12,702 nucleotides of DNA from Chrysochromulina parva (lineage: Eukaryota; Haptophyta; Prymnesiales; Chrysochromulinaceae). The notes under the pieces were generated by a model. It was not told the DNA's origin and ran no database searches. It worked only from the letters and a program-made list of their open reading frames with translations. The stretch's first letter is position 1, and each line of letters starts with the position of its first letter. Shown one piece after another: positions 7,181 through 12,702 of this stretch. The position numbers and the translations under genes were made by a program. The stretch is from assembly GCA_002887195.1 (NCBI GenBank), contig PJAB01001710.1:1-12702 (forward strand), in the 5' to 3' direction.

Positions 7181-8262
7181 GAGCCGATCAGAAGGCACGC
7201 ATTGGAACCTTCTGAGAAGCCCCCGCTCTGGAAGGTGGAACTGGAAGAGTACGAGACGGAGCTCGAGAATAATCAGACTCGTGTGTCGGCTTCGCGTTTT
7301 AACGTGAGACGTGAAACGGGAACACGGATGAACAACGTGCGGGCTCGACGCTCGTCGACGGAATTTCGAGCGTAAAGTTTAATCGAGAATTCGGCCAATC
7401 GGCGCTCACAAGGCGCCAGCTCTCGGGGCCATGCTCGGGGCTGACTATTACTTAAACTTAACATCCCTAACAAGTGTGATGCACAGAGAAGACTTAATGT
7501 TACGTCGACGCCAACGGCCCAACACTCGATCACTCGCAGACGACCGGAGCCAGGAGCGCTCCGGCGGCTCCGCCGCCTGGCGCCTCCGCGCCACCTGGAG
7601 CGCTCCCTGGCACCTCGTCCGGGCGTCCGGGGCGGCGAACGAGCAACGACCGGAATTCGAATCAAATCGTGCGCAACTACCGGGCTCTCAGTCCGAACAC
7701 GGAACAGTCCCATCCAACTGCGTGCCCCGTGTACCGTGTTTCTGCATGTACCATGTTTTGGCTCACTGGTTCGGTTTTGAAAAAGTGAGATCGCGCAGAA
7801 TGAACGCCATGTGCGGCGGACGGGATCGCGCCACATAATCCTGCCGTTCCCGCACGGCACGTTCTGTTCCTGCCAGATATGCCACGCCAGCCCCGCTCCG
7901 CTCGCTCGTCGGCCCACGCGCTGCCACTGCGCGCATCTCGTCGTGCGCATCGCGCGCCCCATGGCACGCGCCCTCTCCCCTCGGCGTGCTCCAACCTATC
8001 ATGCGGCACGCGGTGCCGCTGTCCACTCCTCGCTCGCCCTCTCTCTACAACTGTACGACATAAGAGGCGACCTCTCCGCCGGCCCTCGCGCGCCGTCGCC
8101 CGCTCAAGGGACGCGAGGCGCGCAGCACGCGCCGCCGCCACTGCTGCCGCCACTGGTGAAGAGGCCACCAGAGGCGGCGGCTCTGAACGTCGGCGCCACC
8201 GCCTCCGCCGGCTCAGAACTTGAAGTCGGGGAGTGTCTCCATCGCCCTGATGAGGGAGGCAA
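7181..8262. other. Long convergent intergenic region between genes 4 and 5
   Basis: These 1082 bp separate the stop at 7180 from the topoisomerase stop at 8263. The stretch about 7300-7500 and 7730-7800 is AT-richer than the genes. It contains the nested hairpin at 7549-7611, a short direct repeat (TGTACCGTGTTT and TGTACCATGTTT, about 7730-7757) and the copied topoisomerase tail at 8213-8247. Immediately after the channel stop, the same frame stays open for about 64 codons (to TAA near 7373). No frame shows recognisable protein similarity, and no tRNA-like cloverleaf was found. Confidence 0.55.
7549..7611. repeat. T-shaped nested inverted repeat (two hairpins inside an outer stem)
   Basis: Outer arms 7549-7562 (GCCAGGAGCGCTCC) and 7597-7611 pair over 14 bp with one bulged base. 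Each arm contains the self-complementary GGAGCGCTCC. Inside are two perfect 6-bp hairpins side by side: GGCGGC-tcc-GCCGCC at 7563-7577 and TGGCGC-ctcc-GCGCCA at 7578-7593. Three unpaired bases (7594-7596) close the junction. It lies in non-coding DNA between convergent genes. Candidate roles are a structured RNA or 3'-UTR element, a fold-back element, or a DNA cruciform; none is proven. Confidence 0.8.
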
Positions 8263-8297
8263 TCAGAACTTGAAGTCGGGGGGCGTCTCCATCGCCC
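8213..8297. repeat. 50-bp-period duplication of the topoisomerase I 3' end
   Basis: Positions 8213-8247 repeat 8263-8297 with 33 of 35 bases identical. The gene copy (minus strand) encodes the last residues METPPDFKF and TGA. The downstream copy would read METLPDFKF and TGA. The 15-bp spacer contains CTCCCTCATCA, close to the CATCCCTCATCAAGGG word found elsewhere in the window. The copy lies after the true stop and is out of frame with it, so it is probably 3' UTR. Confidence 0.85.
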
Positions 8298-10099
8298 ACG
8301 CAAACTTGGCTAGGAGAGTCTTCGGGAACTGCTTCTGGATGGGCACGTCGAATCGCTTGCACCAGGCGATGGTGATGCGCGGGTCGTTGTAGTTGATCTT
8401 GGAGGTGCCGAGGGAGACGTTCTTGAGGTCATCCTTCGTCTGTCGCTCGGCCTGCAGCTTGACGAGGCGCTTCTGAAGCGCGTCCACCTTTGAGCTCTTC
8501 GCCTTCTTTGCCTCCTTAAGCTCCTCCGTCACCTTCTCAATCTTCTCGTCAATCTTGGCCATGGTGGTTCCGTGTGAGGCGGACGCGGCCTTCTGGTGGT
8601 TGCAAAGGATGGCCACGTTCTTGTTGGCGGTGTTGTACCACGAGCAGAGGGCGTTCACGTCGCCCTCCTTCTCGCGCTTCTCGGCCGTCACCTCCACGTC
8701 CGTCTTGGCGAGCTCCGAGCAGAGCGTGATCGACGCGTTATACGTGCGGAACACTTTGGCGGAGAGGCCTTCCATCACACTCTTGAAATAGTCGTTCAGG
8801 TCGTCGGGCTCAACCTTGTCGAAGAGCTCCTCGGTCGGCTTCTTGCCCTTCATGAACTTTTTGATCATCTGGTACACGATTGGCTCGATTGGGTTGGTGT
8901 TGTCGTAGACAATCGAGTCCTTACCCAGGAAGTTGAGATGGAGCATGTTCTCGCCCGCGTCGTCCTTGACATGCTCGACCCGCAGCGAGCAGCAGCCTAC
9001 CGTGTCCGCCTCCTCGTCCGTGTTCTTCTCATTGCCCACACGCAGCGCGAGCCGGTCGATCAGGTACACGGCGACGCTCTTCTGCTGCGCCGTCAGATCG
9101 CCGTGCTTCATCCCCTCCGCATAGTCTTTGCGCACCTTGCCGATGTGCTGCTTGAGCAGCCGCGCCTTTTCGTACTTGGCCATGTCCGACATGCCCTTCC
9201 ACGACGAGTTGGCCGCGAGCCAGACGCACTTATCCTCGCCGTTGATCGAGTCCTTCCACTTGGCGAGCCAGGTGACCGTGTTCTTGTGCACCACCTCGCC
9301 CCATTTGTGCACCTTGCCGTCTCCCAAATCGGGCACCGGCGGCACCTGCGACGAGCGTGACGGCACCGAGGAAGGAGGGCGTGGGAATGAGTGGGGTGGG
9401 TGGTGGGAAGGAGGAGAGCACAGGCGTTCAGCGTGGCGAGGTGAGACACTCGGCAGCGGCGGGCGGCGCGCTTCGCACCTTGGCTTTTTTGCTCATATTG
9501 AGGCTCACGTCCTCAGGGAAGATGCGCGCCTTGAGCTTGCCCATCTTCGGGTGGGCGCCACGTCCGCGGAAGAGGCCCGGCGGCTCCACGCGGAAGTTGC
9601 CCACCTTCTCCTTGCGCCCGTCGACGAGCGCGTACAGGTACGGCTCCTCGAACTTGTCCTTCTCGATCTTGGCGGCCTTCTTCTCGGCAGCGGTCAGCTC
9701 CTTCTTCTTGGCCGCAATCTCGTCGAGGTGCTCCTTAATCTTCGAAAAGTCGCACAGCGCGAGTTCCTTGACTTCCTTCCCCTCCTCTGTCTTCTTGAGC
9801 AAAGGCCGCCACGACTCCATGAAGTTCTTGTTGAACACCGCGCCCTTCTCGGCATTCGTCACGTATTCGGTCGAGAGCATCGCCGCATACATCGTCGCCA
9901 CCTCCTCCTGATCAGGCGAGAGGGGCACCTTCTTGCCCTTGTACCTGAACTCGACGCCGTGTGGCTCGTACAACGGCGGGAAGACCACGCCCGCCCACTC
10001 GAGTGTCTGCCACTTTTGGCCGCCGCGGGTCCACTCGACCTCATCGGGGTTCTTCTCGTACCACTTGCCGCCACCTTGACTGCTTGGCATCCCGCCGCC

Positions 10100-10148
<49 letters not shown>

Positions 10149-10945
10149 TCATCCTTAGCCTTCTTCTTGGGTTTGGGCTTGGGCGAGCGCTTGGGTGCAG
10201 CCTTCTTCGGCGCCGCTGCCTTCTTCTTCTTCGACTCGCCATAGTCATCCTCGCTCTCGTCCTCGTCCTCGTCCTCGTCCTCATCCTCATCCTCGTCCTC
10301 GTCCTCGTCCTCGTCGCCGTCCTCAGACTCAGACTCGACCTTTTTCCTGCTGCTGCTTGGCTTAGACTCAGGCTTGGGCGCAGGCTTGGGCGCAGGCTTA
10401 GGCGCAGGCTTGGGCGCGGGCTCCGGCGGCGGCTTCGCCGGCGCGGGCGCCTTGACCGGCGCCGGCGCGGGCGCCTTGGCCGGCGCGGGTGCGGGTGCCT
10501 CAGTCTTCGCCGCCTTTGGCGGTGCTTTGATCGGCTCGTCATCGCTGCTGTCGTCCTGCACGACGCGCTTGGGTTTGCTCGCCGCGGCCGCCGCGGGCGG
10601 CTTCGCGGGTGCCGCTGCCGGCAGCTTGGCTGCTGGCTTGGGCGCCGGAGCGCTGCTGCTGGAGGAGGCAGCCGCGGCGGCCGCTGGCTTGGCTGTGGGG
10701 TCGGTGGCCTTGGGCTTCTTCGCGGATTCGGGCGGCTCCTCCGCCTTGCGCTTGCTGCTGAGCGGTGCCTCCTTGACGGCGCTCGCCGCAGCTGGCTTGG
10801 CGGGTGGTGGCCTCACCGGAGGAGGCGCCGCCTTGGAAGCTGGCGCGGCGCTGCTGCTGCTCTTCTGGCTGTCCGGTGCAGGCTGCTTCGGCGCTAGTAT
10901 CTGTGCGAGCGGCTTGTCGTCATCGCTGTCATCGTCGTCCGCCAT
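8263..10945 (-). CDS. TOP1: DNA topoisomerase I, eukaryotic type IB
   Basis: Model: complement of join(8263..9345, 9479..10945), 849 residues (human TOP1 has 765). It relaxes supercoiled DNA by single-strand nicking through a 3'-phosphotyrosine, in the nucleus. Residues 1 to about 290 are low-complexity: Ala/Pro/Lys-rich with KRK and KKPK groups (likely nuclear localisation), acidic Asp/Glu runs and a poly-Asp tract near 266-283. The core starts near KWYEKNPDEVEW (about 294). It shows VFPPLYEPHG, GLFRGRGAHPKMG, LALRVGNEK, FLGKDSIVY, AKVFRTYNASITL and AILCNHQ, then a charged coiled-coil linker, then SKINYNDPRITIAW with catalytic Tyr808. The residues corresponding to the human catalytic set Arg488, Lys532, Arg590, His632 and Tyr723 are all present. 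The start at 10945 (MADDDDSDDD) is preferred; an in-frame ATG at 11047 would add 34 residues. It is divergent from gene 6. Confidence 0.96.
9346..9478 (-). other. Intron of topoisomerase I (133 nt)
   Basis: The donor is AAG|GTGCGA and the acceptor CGTCGCAG|GTGCCG, phase 0, with a long C/T-rich tract. The join makes SKKAK-VPPVPDLGDGKVHKW, matching the SKDAKV...HKW region of the family. Read-through instead meets a stop at a TGA shortly after the donor. Confidence 0.88.
10101..10147. repeat. TCG trinucleotide microsatellite encoding poly-Asp
   Basis: 47 bp of uninterrupted TCG repeat, read on the minus strand as GAC codons in the topoisomerase I N-terminal domain. A pure codon run of this kind is likely to vary in length between strains. 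Confidence 0.95.
10256..10314. repeat. CCTCGT hexanucleotide repeat encoding alternating Glu/Asp
   Basis: A 6-bp repeat (CCTCGT with CCTCAT variants) inside topoisomerase I exon 1, read on the minus strand as a Glu-Asp alternation of roughly 20 residues in the acidic N-terminal region. Confidence 0.9.
10371..10420. repeat. 12-bp tandem repeat encoding Lys-Pro-Ala-Pro units
   Basis: GGCTTGGGCGCA is repeated about four times with small changes. On the minus strand it encodes APKP units in the N-terminal domain of topoisomerase I. Confidence 0.85.
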
Positions 10946-11125
10946 CGTCTTGACGCAGCACGTCGGGGCGCAGTCAGTGGCGAGGCCTAGGCCACTGATG
11001 AAGAAGGCAATTCGTTCGATTTCATTTTCACGTCCAGTGTGGCGCATCGTGTGGTGTGGCCGTAGCTGACGCCCTATGCATTCGCTAGAAGTTTTTTAGT
11101 TCCCGATTTTCGTGCTTGTTTTTGA
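10946..11125. promoter_or_regulatory. Divergent promoter region between TOP1 and gene 6
   Basis: 180 bp between opposed start codons. An inverted repeat, TCAGTGGC at 10974-10981 and GCCACTGA at 10991-10998, surrounds the palindrome GGCCTAGGCC (10984-10993). T-rich stretches lie at 11091-11098 and 11116-11123. No TATA box is convincing. Part of this region is the 5' leader of topoisomerase I, or its N-terminus if the ATG at 11047 is used. Confidence 0.5.
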
Positions 11126-12702
11126 ATGGCCGGCGCCGACGCAGCGTCGCCGGTCGCTCCGTCGTCGCGCTCGTGGCGCGACCTGCCGAGTGTTTACGCA
11201 CGGCGCCCATCATCGCCATATGAGCAGTCATCGCGCTCGCTGTATCCGTCCCTTGAGTGTCTCACGCCCTTCGACTGCCGGCCCGCTGCGCTCGCCTTGA
11301 GGGCGAGATTTCTCGAAGACCCGTCTTGCACGCCACAGCTGCAGCTGTCTTGCACATCACAGCGGCCCAGGAAAGACGTGGTCTCTCCGACCTGGGAGCA
11401 ACAGTTCGCCTGGCTCGAGAGCTCGATGCGCGATGCCGCGTCGTCCAAGGGCAGCACGCCAACCTCCATGCCAGGCAGCAGTCGAATCTGCACCACACCC
11501 TGCACCACGCCAGGCCAAACGCCCAACACGCTTTCGAAGTGGCTCTTGAAGAGCAAGACGGCCGAGATGGACGTCAACGCAGAGAATCCGGCCGCACCGC
11601 CGGCGTCGCTACGCACCTATGTGGCGAGACGCAAGGGTTTGGGGCCGCGCTCTTTGAACGAGGGGGGCGAGGCGCCGCCCACACCGCATCGCCCTTCACA
11701 GCCGCCACCCTCGCCGCTATGCGCCGCGCCGCCGCGAACGCCACCGCCCACGCCGAACGATGCGAGGACGAAGACGCCATCGAGCTCGAAGGGGACACCC
11801 AAGCGGCGCCCAGTACAACGCGCCGTCGCCGCGCCCACACTCTTCGTATTTGCCGAGGAGGAGACGGCTGAGATCGTCAAGACCATCAGGGAGGGGACGG
11901 CGGAGGCGGCATGGTCGCCGGCAGAGGATGAGGCGGCGCCTAGCTCGGCAGCGACGCTCGCGTTGGAGCCAGGCGAGATGTCAACGGCTCCGCAGTCGCC
12001 AGCACGTGAGCAATCAATGTGCAATCAAGAGCAATCAAGGTGCAATCAAGGTGCAATCAAGGCTCCGCAGTCGCCAGCACGTGAGCACACAAGCGCGCTG
12101 CAGCCCGGGACTGCCGCGGCCCTCGCCGCCGCTGCCGCCGCCGCCGACAACGTCTGCATTGACAAGGCTCCAAGCCCCTCACGTATGCGCCTAGCCTTGG
12201 AGGCGACAGCACGCTCGCAACCGCCCTCGCCGGGCACCCGTCAGATTATCGCGAGCTTGCACGTGGCGGCACGCGCCGCCTCGAGCGCGATCGCGCCGTC
12301 GATGAGTGGGCGTGTGAGGCGCCGTACTGGCCGATCGGTGGGATGGCATTCGCAATCGCATACGGGGAGGACGCGCTTGCTCTCGAGCGAAGGCGGCTTG
12401 GTGGGCAGCGGAGGCGGCGCCCGGGGCGGCGCTCATGGCTGCTGGGAGGGAGGCGGCGAGCAGGCGGCAGACGAAGGCCCGATGGAGGCGACGTCCCGGG
12501 CAGACGAAGGCCCGATGGAGGCGACGTCCCGGGCAGACGAAGGGCCAACGAACCCGTTGCTCACGCGCTCGGGAGGGAGCCATCGAGCTCTGTCTGATGA
12601 CATCCCTCATCAAGGGAGCCGTCGAGCTCTGTCTGATGACATCCCTCATCAAGGGAGCCGTCGAGCTCTGTCTGATGACATCCCTCATCAAGGGAGCCGT
12701 CG
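11126..12702 (+). CDS. Unrecognised Ser/Pro-rich repeat protein, 5' part (runs off right edge)
   Basis: The ATG at 11126 directly follows an in-frame TGA, and the frame is open to the window end (525 codons), too long for chance at this base composition. Residues 1 to about 160 hold a Trp-containing segment (PTWEQQFAWLESSM). Many Ser/Thr-Pro sites follow (TTPCTTPGQTP, RTPPPTP), as does a basic cluster TPKRRPVQR near residue 226, which suggests a disordered, possibly nuclear phosphoprotein. PTLFVFAEEETAEIVKTI near 236 looks folded. Near the end come two and a half copies of an 11-residue unit (ADEGPMEATSR) and three of a 13-residue unit (ALSDDIPHQGSRR). Two candidate GT-AG introns (12081-12166 and 12401-12470) total 156 nt and would keep the final frame while switching the middle part to another frame. 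I cannot choose between the two models from sequence alone. The family is not recognised. Confidence 0.6.
   Translation, partial: MAGADAASPVAPSSRSWRDLPSVYARRPSSPYEQSSRSLYPSLECLTPFDCRPAALALRARFLEDPSCTPQLQLSCTSQRPRKDVVSPTWEQQFAWLESSMRDAASSKGSTPTSMPGSSRICTTPCTTPGQTPNTLSKWLLKSKTAEMDVNAENPAAPPASLRTYVARRKGLGPRSLNEGGEAPPTPHRPSQPPPSPLCAAPPRTPPPTPNDARTKTPSSSKGTPKRRPVQRAVAAPTLFVFAEEETAEIVKTIREGTAEAAWSPAEDEAAPSSAATLALEPGEMSTAPQSPAREQSMCNQEQSRCNQGAIKAPQSPAREHTSALQPGTAAALAAAAAAADNVCIDKAPSPSRMRLALEATARSQPPSPGTRQIIASLHVAARAASSAIAPSMSGRVRRRTGRSVGWHSQSHTGRTRLLSSEGGLVGSGGGARGGAHGCWEGGGEQAADEGPMEATSRADEGPMEATSRADEGPTNPLLTRSGGSHRALSDDIPHQGSRRALSDDIPHQGSRRALSDDIPHQGSR
11986..12087. repeat. 75-bp-period duplication enclosing CAATCAA repeats
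   Basis: A 27-bp segment starting GGCTCCGCAGTCGCC at 11986-12012 recurs exactly at 12061-12087 (75 bp, 25 codons, in frame). Between them GCAATCAAG is repeated four times with 10-11 bp spacing (12021-12060). Each copy contains an acceptor-like CCGCAG and a donor-like GTGAGC. Confidence 0.85.
12081..12166 (+). other. Candidate intron a in gene 6 (86 nt)
   Basis: The donor GTGAGC is strong; the acceptor GACAAG is weaker. It is phase 1. Removing it deletes a poly-Ala run and continues as RSKPLTYAPSLGGDSTLATA in a frame that otherwise begins after a stop. The equivalent donor in the other repeat copy (12006) is in the same phase, so either could be used. The evidence is frame and composition only. 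Confidence 0.35.
12401..12470 (+). other. Candidate intron b in gene 6 (70 nt)
   Basis: The donor is CTTG|GTGGGC and the acceptor GGCGGCAG|ACGAAG, phase 1. It would return the frame from the alternative middle segment (ALERRRL) to the repeat frame (DEGPMEATSR). The tract before the acceptor is purine-rich, which counts against it. It is useful only together with candidate intron a. Confidence 0.3.
12468..12546. repeat. 33-bp tandem repeat (11 codons)
   Basis: CAGACGAAGG starts units at 12468, 12501 and 12534. The first two units are full length and identical; the third is partial. In the main frame they encode ADEGPMEATSR. The identity of the copies indicates a recent duplication. Confidence 0.9.
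12576..12702. repeat. 39-bp tandem repeat (13 codons), continuing past the window
   Basis: GGAGCC marks unit starts at 12576, 12615, 12654 and 12693; three complete units and part of a fourth are visible. The units are nearly identical (CCATCG in the first against CCGTCG later). In the main frame they encode the unit ALSDDIPHQGSRR. Each contains the 17-bp word also found at 826-842 in reverse orientation. Confidence 0.92.

Noticed and set aside
7549..7611. tRNA or other cloverleaf RNA gene
   Set aside because: Stem lengths and loops do not fit a tRNA, and there is no anticodon arm or T-loop consensus.
7273..7962. 229-codon minus-strand open frame in the 7.2-8.2 kb gap
   Set aside because: Arg-rich composition, no recognisable motif, crosses the hairpin cluster; consistent with chance.
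7811..8392. 193-codon plus-strand open frame overlapping the topoisomerase 3' end
   Set aside because: Overlaps conserved coding sequence on the other strand and shows no protein-like pattern of its own.
9128..10897. 589-codon plus-strand open frame opposite topoisomerase I
   Set aside because: It consists of Leu/Val/Arg runs produced by the complement of the acidic and Ala/Pro repeats, over a gene with all catalytic motifs on the minus strand.
12468..12702. CRISPR array at the right end
   Set aside because: The 33- and 39-bp units are directly contiguous without variable spacers, keep an open frame and sit in eukaryotic DNA.

Overview
The window looks like nuclear DNA of a GC-rich (about two-thirds G+C by eye) unicellular eukaryote, most plausibly an alga or related protist such as a haptophyte or stramenopile. 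The reasons are a mitochondrial-type succinyl-CoA synthetase beta gene with a split presequence, a six-transmembrane CNBD-family potassium channel, a eukaryotic-type DNA topoisomerase I, and short GT-AG introns of 78-149 nt. I cannot fix the lineage from sequence alone. Exon joins below were inferred by reading frame and family conservation, not from RNA.

Layout, left to right, six genes in strict alternation of strands. (1) 541..1 minus, 5' part of an unrecognised protein with an Ala/Lys/Pro linker. (2) 870..2381 plus, an unrecognised protein with three copies of a Trp-Pro-rich motif. (3) 4309..2751 minus, ATP-forming-like succinyl-CoA synthetase beta in four exons. (4) 4528..7180 plus, a voltage-gated K+ channel in three exons. 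(5) 10945..8263 minus, DNA topoisomerase I in two exons. (6) 11126..window end plus, the 5' part of a Ser/Pro-rich protein with in-frame 11- and 13-residue repeats. Genes 1/2, 3/4 and 5/6 are head to head over 328, 218 and 180 bp. Genes 2/3 and 4/5 are tail to tail over 369 and 1082 bp.

The genes do not form a pathway. Succinyl-CoA synthetase belongs to the mitochondrial TCA cycle, the channel to a membrane, and topoisomerase I to the nucleus. What ties the window together is its style of change: many short tandem duplications (periods 15, 17, 31, 33, 39, 50, 75 and 81 bp). One 81-bp duplication coincides exactly with an intron of the channel gene, which suggests that the intron arose by tandem duplication. 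Another has copied the last codons and stop of topoisomerase I.

Other points worth a second look are a T-shaped nested hairpin at 7549-7611, and a 17-bp word shared by the gene 2 leader and the terminal repeats of gene 6. A second, spliced reading of gene 6 also uncovers a peptide resembling the Trp-Pro motif of gene 2. I found no CRISPR array, tRNA, rRNA or recognisable transposase.
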